From assembly GCF_035917275.1 (NCBI RefSeq), contig NZ_CP108509.1, positions 1,240,001 through 1,304,000 on the forward strand: a DNA stretch of 64,000 nt. Direction: 5' to 3'. A model generated the notes under the pieces. The model did not search any database, was not told where the DNA came from, and was given only the letters and a program-made list of their open reading frames with translations. A program made the position numbers and the translations under genes. Source of the DNA: Streptomyces sp. NBC_01237 (GTDB lineage: Bacteria > Actinomycetota > Actinomycetes > Streptomycetales > Streptomycetaceae). Below are positions 17,799-25,854 of this stretch, piece after piece. Within the stretch, counting starts at the first letter, position 1, and every line of letters begins with the position of its first letter.

Positions 17799-18071
17799 TC
17801 ACCGGTCCGTGGACGTGGCGGAATCTCGCAGCGGGTCCGGGCGGGGCGGGAGGTGCTCCGAGCGGGGTGGATCGGGGTGCGCGAGCAGGCTGCGAGCGGC
17901 GGCCAGAGCGTTCGGCTCGTCGCGAGTGCCGGTCAGGACACAGAGCGTGTAGACGACACCCTCGATTCCGGGGTTGATCGAGGATCCCCGGCGGGGTGCG
18001 TCGAGACTCCGAAGCTTGTCGTAGCGGTGGACCAGCTCACGCACGACTTTGGGGTCGGCCTTCAGTGCCAT
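17799..18071 (-). CDS. DUF5133 domain protein
   Basis: 90 residues from the ATG at 18071, which has GAGGAGGG just upstream; the longer frame to 18287 is discarded. The core KADPKVVRELVHRYDKLRS and the later VVYTLCVLTGTRDEPNALA match the small DUF5133 family found almost only in Streptomyces. The function of the family is not known; members often lie near sigma-factor or secondary-metabolism genes. The tail after residue 70 is Pro/Arg/His-rich and probably disordered. The gene stands alone between two divergent neighbours. Confidence 0.72.
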   Translation of the reverse strand: MALKADPKVVRELVHRYDKLRSLDAPRRGSSINPGIEGVVYTLCVLTGTRDEPNALAAARSLLAHPDPPRSEHLPPRPDPLRDSATSTDR

Positions 18072-18301
18072 GGGCCCTCCTCGGGTCCGGTTGCGTCCGG
18101 GCGTCTCTCCGATGGTGCGGTGTCCGCTCGGACCTTGCCACCGTAGACGGACATCGTTCAGGGAAAAGCGGTGCGCCGACCGGGTGACCGGTTGCGCTCC
18201 CGCTCGGTCGCCCCGGAACTCCGACTTCTCCGCGAAAGGCGGAGAGGGGATTGCGTCGGGGTTGAGGAACATGCGAGGGGTGAACATTCTTACCAGGGCA
18301 C

Positions 18302-18598
18302 ATGATTGCTAAGACATGCCCAGGACCGCTCCCGTTCGGTACATATCCTTCCTTTTCGTTCCCGTTTTCGCGATGTGAATTAAATTCCATGAGTGGAATT
18401 CTTTATTTTCTTCTCATTTCACTTCCAGTAAACCCCTTCCTTTCCCTCGCTTTCGCGAATACCTTTCCTTTCACAATTCCGTGCAGCAGTGGCGGGAATT
18501 CCCCTGCCTCCAGGCAATGCGTAGACGGCAGCGTTCTGAACCATCCGTCTCACTGTTCGGGTTCACCGGGCTGCACGAATTCGCGAAAGAGGTGGGAA
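18302..18598 (+). promoter_or_regulatory. Unusually AT/pyrimidine-rich leader of the HAD gene
   Basis: From about 18340 to 18500 the sequence is rich in T and TTTCC/TTCTT runs, far from the GC level around it. It includes AATTAAATTCC and several near-identical CTTTCCTTTC blocks. The open frame that crosses it is not a plausible protein start. A regulated promoter or imported segment is the likeliest reading. The HAD start codon follows at 18599. Confidence 0.5.
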
Positions 18599-19297
18599 GT
18601 GCTGGAATCCAGAGGAAAAGCATGGTCCCCCAGAGCGGTCGTGTTCGACTGCGATGGAACCCTGATGGACAGTGAGAAGCACTGGGTGGACGCCCGCAAG
18701 CAGGTCCTCGATGAATACGGAGTTGTCCCGGACAGGAAGTTCTGGGAACTCTCGCAGGGAATCCACTACACCGAGTGCGGGAGGCTCATGGCGCGGGTGG
18801 CCGGGCGGAAGGAATTGGCGTCGCAGATGACGGATCAACTGCTGGGCGCGTTCCGGATGCTGGCTTCCGCCGAGCCGGTGACATGCCTCGGCGCGTCCGC
18901 GGTGGTGGAGGCCGCGGCCGGAAAGCTGCCGCTCGCGGTGGCCAGCAACTGCCCCGGGGACGTGGTGGAGGCCTGCCTGGGTTCGGCAGGGCTCCTCGGG
19001 CACTTCCGCCACGTTGTGGTGCCGGTCGGCCGGATGCGGCCCAAGCCCCATCCCGACGTGTACACCCGCGCGGCGGACCTGCTGGGTGTGGAACCCGCCC
19101 ACTGCCTGGCCATCGAGGACTCGCTGTGCGGGATCCAGTCCGCCGTGCACGCGGGGATGCCTGTCATCGGTGTCGGCGCGGGTTCTTCCCCTGAGTGCGC
19201 CGCGCTCGCCGACGCCTGGGTCGAGTCCCTGGAGGACGAGGTACTGGCCGCCTGGATCGCAAGCTGGGGCGACCGGGACCCGACGACCACGGGCTGA
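18599..19297 (+). CDS. HAD-superfamily phosphatase (beta-phosphoglucomutase-like)
   Basis: 232 residues from the GTG at 18599, which has GAGGTGGG at the right spacing; the open frame upstream is leader. Motif I FDCDGTLMDSE has the catalytic Asp pair. The cap domain spans about residues 30-95. Motif II is VASNC, motif III RMRPKPHPD (Lys), and motif IV IEDSLCGIQSA. This is subfamily IA, which includes sugar-phosphate phosphatases and beta-phosphoglucomutase. A single-gene unit behind an unusual AT-rich leader suggests specific regulation. The substrate is probably a small phosphorylated sugar or nucleotide; which one cannot be said. Confidence 0.85.
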   Translation: MLESRGKAWSPRAVVFDCDGTLMDSEKHWVDARKQVLDEYGVVPDRKFWELSQGIHYTECGRLMARVAGRKELASQMTDQLLGAFRMLASAEPVTCLGASAVVEAAAGKLPLAVASNCPGDVVEACLGSAGLLGHFRHVVVPVGRMRPKPHPDVYTRAADLLGVEPAHCLAIEDSLCGIQSAVHAGMPVIGVGAGSSPECAALADAWVESLEDEVLAAWIASWGDRDPTTTG

Positions 19298-19324
19298 GGG
19301 CACCGTACTCCCGCACCGGAAGGC

Positions 19325-21079
19325 TCACCCCGGTGCGGGAGTTCGCGATCCCCCGAGGTCATCGGCGCGGGTGACCTCGGCGGGGTCGGGAAGAGCGGCG
19401 GCCGGGCCCGGTTCGTGAACACGCGCGAGCGCGATGAGGACGAGGGCGATCGCGACCGCGCCGGGATCGGGCTGCCCGGTGCCGTGGGCGCCGGTGTAGC
19501 TGGCCCTGCCTCGGCGGGCGGGAAGTGCCGCGCTGGCGAGGGCGCCGTCGATGGCTGCCCGCGCCGCAGCGGTCACCGGCTGGCGGTGGCTGCCCGGTGA
19601 CGCGGCCGTGAGGGATACGGCCGCGGGGGCGAGCGCGTCGAGCAGAGTACGGTCACCGGGCGCCGCACCGCCGATGGCGCTGATACGGGTGAGCGCCTGC
19701 TGGAGGGCGGCGGCGAGATGGGCGATGTCCGGCGGGGTGTGGTCGGCAGCAGGCTCCAGAGCGGTGAACAGGAGGCCGAACAGGGGACCGCTGGAGCCGC
19801 CGACACGGTCACGGAACGTTTCGGCGAGCGCGGCTGTGCCGGCGAGCCGGTTCTCGCGGGCACACCGCACGGCGGCAGTGACGCCACCGCAGAAGTTGTC
19901 GCCGAAATCGCCGTCCCCCGCCGCCTGGTCGAGGGCGGTGAGGTCTGCGTGCGCCGCCAGACATATCCGGTGCAGTTCGTCCAGGAAGGCGCCTCCGGCT
20001 CGTGACCCGACAGCGGGCGAGGCGTGAAGGGGAGCTCGGCTGAACCCGTCCGGGGGTTCGAGGAGCACGCCGCCGGGGTTCGCCGGGCCGGGGAGGCACA
20101 GCGGTGTGTCCGCGGGTGCCGTCCACAGTTCCAGCCATCCCGGGGCCACACGGGTGAGGGTGATACTGAACCCCGCCATGTCCAGAGCGGTGGCGTAGAC
20201 GCCCGTGGCCAGGGAGCGTACCGGGACCCCGCGTGCGGTCAGATTCTGGTGGACGAGCGCACTGATCGCCCTCAGTTCCAGCTCCCCCGTCCCTCCCAGC
20301 CCCGATATCACGGCGATGACCCCGTCCCCGGCCAGCGGGAGATCGGCCAGCAGCTCGTCGAGCATGCAGCCGACGGTGTCTTCGACCGGACGGGAGGCAG
20401 TGACGGTGCGGGCAGCCCGTTCGCCATGGATCCCGACGCCGTAGTCCAGAGCGCCCGGCGGCAGAGCGAACGCGGGCGACCTGAGCGCCGGGGACGTGTG
20501 GGCGCGTGCGCAGACGGCGAGGCTCCGCGTGGCGGCCACCACCTGGGTACCCAGCCCGGTCAGATCCCCCAGGCCGGCGCCCCGGTCGGCCATCGCCCCC
20601 AGCATCTTCTCCACCACGAGCACGCCCCCCGTCCCGCGCCGTCCCGCCGCCGTGCACGCGGTGGCGAGATCGTCGTCGACCACCACCTCGTCCACCCTGA
20701 TCCCGGCGGCGCGGACCCGCTCCGCCGCGAGAGCGAAGTTGATCCGGTCCCCGGTGTAGTTCTTCACGATCAGCAGGACAGCGCCACGCGAGCCGACCGC
20801 GGCGGCGGCCAGGGCTCCCGCTTCCACCTGGGCGCCTGTCGGAGAGGTGAACACCGGGCCCGGCACCACGGCGTCCACGCCACCGCGCCCCAGCAGTCCG
20901 CCGTCGAGTGGCTCGTGTCCGGCGCCGCCCCCGGCCACCAGCGCCACCTTCCGTCCTGGCGCCGGCCGGGTCGCCAGCATGTACAGCGGGTCCGGACACA
21001 CCCCTATGCCTGGATGGGACAGCGCCAGCCCCTGGCATCCCGCCAGGACCGCCTCGCGATCAGGAAGGAAGAAGCTCAT
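19325..21079 (-). CDS. Fused dihydroxyacetone kinase (DhaK-DhaL), ATP-dependent type
   Basis: 584 residues. The DhaK domain (about 1-330) shows GGGAGHEPLDGG and YGVGIHGE, whose His forms the covalent hemiaminal with dihydroxyacetone. The DhaL domain (about 380-570) has the Mg/ATP motif GDGDFGDNFCGG. Single-chain fusions like this use ATP rather than a phosphotransferase chain. The start is the ATG at 21079 with GGAGG before it; the longer frame to 21217 is rejected. It stands as a one-gene unit, converging on the HAD gene with 27 bp between stops. It makes dihydroxyacetone phosphate for glycolysis; some relatives phosphorylate other C3/C4 sugars. Confidence 0.9.
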   Translation of the reverse strand: MSFFLPDREAVLAGCQGLALSHPGIGVCPDPLYMLATRPAPGRKVALVAGGGAGHEPLDGGLLGRGGVDAVVPGPVFTSPTGAQVEAGALAAAAVGSRGAVLLIVKNYTGDRINFALAAERVRAAGIRVDEVVVDDDLATACTAAGRRGTGGVLVVEKMLGAMADRGAGLGDLTGLGTQVVAATRSLAVCARAHTSPALRSPAFALPPGALDYGVGIHGERAARTVTASRPVEDTVGCMLDELLADLPLAGDGVIAVISGLGGTGELELRAISALVHQNLTARGVPVRSLATGVYATALDMAGFSITLTRVAPGWLELWTAPADTPLCLPGPANPGGVLLEPPDGFSRAPLHASPAVGSRAGGAFLDELHRICLAAHADLTALDQAAGDGDFGDNFCGGVTAAVRCARENRLAGTAALAETFRDRVGGSSGPLFGLLFTALEPAADHTPPDIAHLAAALQQALTRISAIGGAAPGDRTLLDALAPAAVSLTAASPGSHRQPVTAAARAAIDGALASAALPARRGRASYTGAHGTGQPDPGAVAIALVLIALARVHEPGPAAALPDPAEVTRADDLGGSRTPAPG

Positions 21080-21646
21080 CTGGACCTCCAGGGCGAGCGC
21101 CTCACAGGAACGGTCCCCACGGGCCACTTCCCGACGACCAGTTGGCGGGCCCGCAGAACCAGCGGCCCGGGGGGACATCGCGGAACCCCATTGTCGCCTC
21201 CGGCGGGCCGGCCGCAACGCGAACGGGTCTCACCGAGAACACCGCTCGTCGCCCACCGTCCGCGTCTGACCGTCTGCCCCCGTGAGTCGCCCACGTGCGC
21301 CACCGGCTTCAACAAATAAATGAATGTCAAATTCTGCAATTCACTACATGCTGTGTTGGCTGTGTCCGCAGGCAGCCACGGACACGGCACCAGGCGGTGC
21401 GTCGGGGGCCGGGGGCGGGTGGCCGTCCACGACAGAAGCCCTCGGGCCCCGCGCATGCGTATCCGCGAACTGAACGGCGACGCCGGAGGCTTCGGCTGGC
21501 CCGTGGTCAACCGGCTCCCCCGCATCACTGCGGCGGCAGGACCGTCAGCGCCGACCTCGCCCGGCAACACTGCGGCCCTGGAACACTCCGGTAGGGCCAT
21601 CGTGGTTCGCTACACCGCGGCTCGCCCCTGGAAAGTAGCGACCTGG
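21080..21646. other. 567-bp gap with an AT-rich patch
   Basis: Contains the promoter of the dihydroxyacetone kinase gene (minus strand). At 21305-21360 the composition drops sharply in GC (AACAAATAAATGAATGTC is visible), so an extra regulatory site or small transcript is possible. No protein frame is convincing. Confidence 0.45.
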
Positions 21647-22432
21647 TCAGTAAGCGGCCAGAAGGATGGCGACGTAGTGTGCGGTGAACGCTGCCACGGT
21701 GAGCGCGTGGAACACCTCGTGGAAGCCGAACCAGCGAGGTGAGGGATCGGGGCGCTGGAGTGCGTAGACGACCGCGCCCGCGCTGTAGAGGAGACCGCCG
21801 ACCACGATCAGGGTGAGTACTGCCGCTCCTCCGGTGTGCAGGAAGTCTGCCAGGTACCACACCGGCGCCCACCCCAGAGCCAGGTAACACGGGGTGTACA
21901 GCCAGCGTGGCGCTCCGACCCACAGCGCCCGGAAGGCAATACCGGCCGACGCGCCGGCCCACACGGTCCACAGCAGCACGGACCTATCGCTCGGCGGCAG
22001 AAGCAGCACGGCCAGGGGGGTGCAGGTACCTGCGATGATCAGGAAGATGTTGGCATGGTCGAGACGTCGCAGAAGAGCCTCCCCTAGCGGCCCCCAGGTA
22101 CCGCGGTGGTAGATGGCACTCGTCGCGAACAGCAGCCAGGCAGTGACCGCGTACACGGCGCAGGCCCAGACCGCCTGCGGCGTGCGAGCCAGCCAGATGA
22201 GCGCGATGCCCGCGGTCAATGAGGCGGGGACCATCCCCGCATGCAGCCAGCCACGCAGCCTCGGCTTGACCGGCTCCACCAGGTCGGCAGCCTGCTCCAC
22301 CAGAGCAGCGCCCAGATGACCACTCTCCGCTCCACCGTCACCCTGCGCTTCGCGGGGCAGTGCGACTTCGCCGCGCTCTCCACGCCCTGAGCCGACGTGG
22401 ACACTTCCGGCCTCAGCTGCATCGCGGGACAT
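21647..22432 (-). CDS. PAQR / hemolysin III family membrane protein
   Basis: 261 residues from the ATG at 22432 (GGAGG 10 bases upstream; an earlier ATG at 22477 lacks a site). Residues 1-65 are hydrophilic and acidic, longer than in most relatives. Seven hydrophobic helices follow, with family hallmarks SAIYHRGTW and DHANIFLIIAGTCTP in the first half and GFHEVFHALTVAAFTAHY at the end; the His and Asp residues form the metal site shared with PAQR receptors. Members are called hemolysin III, but evidence points to lipid or ceramide hydrolase-like chemistry and membrane homeostasis. A single gene with its own promoter. Confidence 0.85.
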   Translation of the reverse strand: MSRDAAEAGSVHVGSGRGERGEVALPREAQGDGGAESGHLGAALVEQAADLVEPVKPRLRGWLHAGMVPASLTAGIALIWLARTPQAVWACAVYAVTAWLLFATSAIYHRGTWGPLGEALLRRLDHANIFLIIAGTCTPLAVLLLPPSDRSVLLWTVWAGASAGIAFRALWVGAPRWLYTPCYLALGWAPVWYLADFLHTGGAAVLTLIVVGGLLYSAGAVVYALQRPDPSPRWFGFHEVFHALTVAAFTAHYVAILLAAY

Positions 22433-22684
22433 AGCTTCCCGACCTCCACCGGACTCATGGGCGTCACTGGCAATCATGCGCTCATGCTAGGAAAGTCCGT
22501 GCGAGACCCTTCCAGAGGTCCGGGCGAAAGGGCTTGTCGCCGATGCGGGACCGTCGCCGCCATGCGAGCCGCCGCGACCCCGAGGTCGGTTGGGCCTTCC
22601 GGAGCAGAGTAGACCGGCTGGCCGTGGGGAACGATCAGGGCTTCCGAACCGGCATCTCCGCTCGCCTACCCGCAAGGATCGCCA

Positions 22685-23239
22685 ATGCTTCCTGAGGTTC
22701 GTCCCCACCTGTCCACCCCTCTGACCGATCAGTTGGAACATCAGCTGGGCCCCGCTTCGGAAACCGGTCAGCTCGATGTGGAGCGCGTCGCAGGCATCGC
22801 AGTCGTCGCAGCTGCCCACTCCGGTGGTTACGCGGCAATCGGCCATCTCCTCGGACTGCTGGCCGCGCTGCCGGTTCCCACCGGGGCAGGAGAACGCTTC
22901 TGGTCGGACCTGTGGAGGTCTTCAGGCACCGCCTACCTGCTGCCCGGCACTATCAGGGCCGGCGTACTCGAATCACTGACAGGCGAGGGAACCACCCTGG
23001 CCCGGCAGATTCTGTCGGCCGTCGACGAGATGACCCCGCCCCAACGCCTCGCAGCTGGAGAGGTGATCGGTCAAGCCCTCATCGAGTCCGACCACCTTCC
23101 CGACCTCAAGACACAGGTCATCGGTGAACTGTGGCTCCGCGATCTCGAACTCACCGCGTGGCACGTCCTGCACGCCGACCGCAGGTCGGACGGTGCTGCT
23201 GGACGGAAAGCCTTCCTCGAAGCTTGGTCGAACGTCTAA
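22685..23239 (+). CDS. Hypothetical protein
   Basis: 184 residues with good codon use and AAGGA six bases before the ATG, so probably real. I recognise no family. It is an alpha-helical-looking soluble protein; a central part (RIGHT-side residues about 85-150) is rich in Leu/Ala/Glu with PPQRLAAGEVIGQALIESD. No signal peptide, no membrane segment and only one Cys-poor core. It is the last gene before the tRNA fragment that marks the island edge, so it belongs to the chromosome side. Confidence 0.6.
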   Translation: MLPEVRPHLSTPLTDQLEHQLGPASETGQLDVERVAGIAVVAAAHSGGYAAIGHLLGLLAALPVPTGAGERFWSDLWRSSGTAYLLPGTIRAGVLESLTGEGTTLARQILSAVDEMTPPQRLAAGEVIGQALIESDHLPDLKTQVIGELWLRDLELTAWHVLHADRRSDGAAGRKAFLEAWSNV

Positions 23240-23789
23240 ACGCAGGCCCTCGCCCACTGGGACCGCCAATGACGCGCCCTCGGCGGAGGGCCGCCAGCTC
23301 ATCTCGGATACGTCCAGCCGAATCGTGAGTGAGGCGCTACAGCCTTGCGGCACACCGCGAGGCCGTCTCCCTCGAAGCGCTTTGCCCGCCCCCGAGCGGT
23401 CGCCGCGCTCCTGCACACAGCGAGGGAGGAAACGGCGGACGGCGATCAACAGGTCGGCCGGAACAGCGACGGCCAGCTGCTCAGAGATGCCCTCCGCATG
23501 TCGGAACAGCACAGGCCCTTCCGCCGCCGACCCCCTTCCCCAGGCACCCGAAGCTGTCTCCATCCCATGGAAAGCGAAGGTATCCCTGACGTAGCGTCAC
23601 GCTTGTCCATCGGCTGTCCACCGAACCATTTGGCTGCTCGATCACCCGAAGGGCTCAGCCATACCGGATCTGCAGGTCAAAGCCTTGCCGTAGCGCGCAG
23701 GCGACAGCGAGACGACCCTGCGACCTTCGCAGTGAAGTGCAGAGGCCATAAGTGACCGATCTACCGTAGCTTCGAGGTCAGCAGAAGGG
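23240..23789. other. 550-bp region without a gene, chromosome side of the island edge
   Basis: Frames on both strands look like shadows (Ser/Arg/Pro-rich) and match nothing known. I see no tRNA and no inverted repeat until the terminator at 23790. Confidence 0.45.
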
Positions 23790-23823
23790 AAAACCCCAGG
23801 TCATGGAGCTGACCTGGGGTTTT
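23790..23823 (-). terminator. Strong intrinsic terminator of the tRNA-Thr gene
   Basis: A perfect 14-bp stem (AAAACCCCAGGTCA and its complement) with a 6-base loop, T-runs on both sides. It lies 3 bp past the tRNA 3' end, so it is most likely the original terminator of a minus-strand tRNA-Thr gene; it would also stop plus-strand transcripts. Confidence 0.85.
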
Positions 23824-23826
23824 TCT

Positions 23827-23869
23827 GAGCCGCCTTCGGGATTCGAACCCGGGACCAACGCATTACGAG
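23827..23869 (-). other. 3' fragment of tRNA-Thr(CGT): probable attachment site of an integrated island
   Basis: Read on the minus strand, 43 bases run from the anticodon loop (CTCGTAATGCG) through the T-arm (GGTTCGAATCCC) to the 3' acceptor GGCGGCTC. This agrees with my memory of the Streptomyces tRNA-Thr(CGT) 3' half apart from about two bases. Upstream of the anticodon the match stops abruptly: TCAGT stands where ACGCA must be, so no anticodon stem, D-arm or 5' acceptor can form. Such a 3' half is the classic duplicated core left by tyrosine-integrase elements. Orientation puts the chromosome at lower coordinates (with the tRNA terminator) and the element, ending in the complete tRNA, at higher coordinates beyond this window. 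Confidence 0.75.
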
Positions 23870-23928
23870 ACTGAAAGCGTTCATGTCATGCGGTGCCGCG
23901 CGATGCCACCACATGACGTTTTCCCTGA

Positions 23929-24318
23929 TCAGAGCATGTGTGCTGGTCTTTCCCGTGGTGCCTCGTACTGCCCCGTCACGGGAACGACCTTGGCGAGGGC
24001 CTCGGCCAGCGAGGAACCTCGCCCTTCTGCTTCTGCCCGACGCACCATCCTCGGGCAGAGCTCGCGCACCATGGCGCCGCACGACCCCGAAGGCGTGACG
24101 ATGGCGTCGTAGTCGGCGAAGACGTCGGCAAACCGGTGAGCGAGCAGTCCGGCCTTGCGCCGGTAGCCGGTGTTGTAGTGCGGCTGACCGCAACAGGTCT
24201 GTCCGAGCGGGAAGTCGACGTCGACGCCGAGCCGGTTCAGCAGTCGCACCACACGGCGCGGCCTGTGCCCGGGGTGGAGCGTGTCGTTGACACAGGTGAG
24301 GAAGAGAACGACACGCAT
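23929..24318 (-). pseudogene. lutA: N-terminal half of LutA-like lactate-oxidation subunit
   Basis: 129 codons that match the first half of LutA/YkgE (about 245 residues): VVLFLTCVNDTLHPG, then the first CCG iron-sulfur-associated motif GQTCCGQPHYNTGY, and PSGSCGAMVRELCPRM. The match stops near LAKVVPV, and the last 15 codons are unrelated. The second CCG domain is missing and no lutB or lutC is present. The island end at 23827-23869 lies about 60 bp beyond the stop, so truncation coincides with the boundary. In intact clusters LutABC oxidises the L-lactate formed by RhaD from lactaldehyde, which explains its place behind rhaIDB. Here it should be non-functional. Confidence 0.8.
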
Positions 24319-24402
24319 CGCGGCCCTTCGGTTCGGGTGGCAGGGCTCCGGATGGGCGCGGTGTCAGGTTCCGCGCCCATCCGGAGGTTCGGGCGTCCGG
24401 TC

Positions 24403-25854
24403 TCAGCCGGAGATCCGCCGGGCAGCGGCATCCCAGGCCGCTCGGTCGCCGGACGGTTCGTAGCGGTGCAGCGGCTGGCTGTCCGCCACCTGCTGCCGCA
24501 TCTGGGGGACGTCGCCGACCAGGCCGAGTGCGCGGGCCTGGACGAGTACGTTGCCCAGGGCGGCGGCTTCCACCGGGCCTGCGACGACGGGCAGTCCGGA
24601 CGCGTCGGCGGTGAGTTGGCACAGCAGCCTGTTGCGGGCGGCGCCGCCCACCATGTGGATGATGTCGACGTGGCGGCCGGAGAGCTCCTGTGCCTGCTCG
24701 ATCGCGCGCCGGTGGGCCAGCGCGAGGGAATCGAGGATGCACCGCGTGATCTGCCCGCGCGTGACCGGCTCGGGCTGTCCTGTGGCCGAACACGCTTGTG
24801 CGATGCGTCGCGGCATCAGGCCCGGTGCGAGAAAGGCCGTGTCGGAAGCGTCGATCACCGACCGCAGCCCCTTTACCGAGGCGGCCTCCCGCAGCAGTCC
24901 CACCACATCGTCATCACCCCAGTCGCGCATGCATTCCTGGAGCAGCCACAAGCCCATGACGTTGCGCAGGTATCGCACGGTGCCGTCGATACCGGCTTCG
25001 TTGGTGAAGTTGGCCAGCCGGCTGGCTTCGGTCAGCACGGGTGACGACAGCTCCAGGCCCACGAGTGACCAGGTGCCGGTGCAGATGTAGGCGAAGTGGT
25101 CCTTGCGGCCGGCGGGCACCGCGGCGACAGCGGAGGCGGTGTCGTGGGACGCGACCGTGGTGACCGGTACCTGCCGCTGCAAGTCCAGTTGCTGGAGCAC
25201 GTCCGGCAGCAGGGTGCCGGCCTTGTCGCCGGGGGCGCGCAGTGGGGCGAACAGGCTCAGGTCGATGCCGAGAGGGCGGGCGATGTCCTCGGCCCAGGTT
25301 CCGGTGCTCGCGTCGAGAAGCTGGGTGGTCGAGGCATTGGTGACTTCTGTGCCCTGCTCGCCGGTCAGCCAGTAGGTGATCAAGTCAGGGATCAACAGCA
25401 GTCCTGAGGCGATCGACGCCTGTGCTGTGCGCTGGGCGGCGACGAGCTGGTAGAGGGTGTTGAACGGGGCGTGCTGGATACCGGTGCGGGCGTACAACTG
25501 CTCGGCGGGGACGGTCTGCCAGACCTGCTCCGGGACGTTGTCCGTGCGCGTGTCGCGGTAGTGGACGGGAGCGGAGAGCAGGTGGCCGTCGGCGTCGAGG
25601 AGTCCGTAGTCCACGGCCCAGCTGTCGATGCCCACGCTGTCGACTTCCCCGGCTGCTTTCAGTCCGTCGAGGACCCCCGTGTAGAGGGCGTGGATGTCCC
25701 AGCGCAAGCCTTCGGGCAGACGGACAGGGCGGTTCGCGAACCGGTGGATCTCGGTGAGGTCGACTCGGCCGGCGGTGACGCGACCGGTGATGACGCGGCC
25801 GCTGCTGGCGCCGAGGTCGACGGCGGCGAGGACCGCGCTGTCGGGTGTGCTCAT
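24403..25854 (-). CDS. rhaB: L-rhamnulokinase
   Basis: A 483-residue FGGY-family sugar kinase that phosphorylates L-rhamnulose to rhamnulose 1-phosphate. The N-terminal ATPase fold begins AAVDLGASSGRV; GIDSWAVDYGLLD is the rhamnulokinase signature; CTGTWSLVG binds adenosine and phosphate, and VGGAARNRLLCQLTADA is the C-terminal glycine motif. The start overlaps the stop of rhaD (ATGA), so the two are coupled. It is the last intact gene of the minus-strand rhaI-rhaD-rhaB operon; an 84-bp gap separates it from the lutA remnant. Confidence 0.93.
   Translation of the reverse strand: MSTPDSAVLAAVDLGASSGRVITGRVTAGRVDLTEIHRFANRPVRLPEGLRWDIHALYTGVLDGLKAAGEVDSVGIDSWAVDYGLLDADGHLLSAPVHYRDTRTDNVPEQVWQTVPAEQLYARTGIQHAPFNTLYQLVAAQRTAQASIASGLLLIPDLITYWLTGEQGTEVTNASTTQLLDASTGTWAEDIARPLGIDLSLFAPLRAPGDKAGTLLPDVLQQLDLQRQVPVTTVASHDTASAVAAVPAGRKDHFAYICTGTWSLVGLELSSPVLTEASRLANFTNEAGIDGTVRYLRNVMGLWLLQECMRDWGDDDVVGLLREAASVKGLRSVIDASDTAFLAPGLMPRRIAQACSATGQPEPVTRGQITRCILDSLALAHRRAIEQAQELSGRHVDIIHMVGGAARNRLLCQLTADASGLPVVAGPVEAAALGNVLVQARALGLVGDVPQMRQQVADSQPLHRYEPSGDRAAWDAAARRISG

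Noticed and set aside
16310..17977. 555-residue plus-strand frame
   Set aside because: Shadow of the membrane-protein gene; composition (Arg/His/Pro) is typical of a wrong frame in GC-rich DNA.
18302..18598. N-terminal extension of the HAD protein
   Set aside because: AT-rich leader with no protein-like composition; the GTG at 18599 has a good ribosome site.
23827..23869. A complete tRNA gene
   Set aside because: Only the 3' half can be formed; the 5' side of the anticodon stem and the D-arm are absent.
23801..24793. 330-residue minus-strand frame
   Set aside because: Overlaps rhaB and the tRNA fragment in the wrong frame; composition is Arg/Pro-rich.
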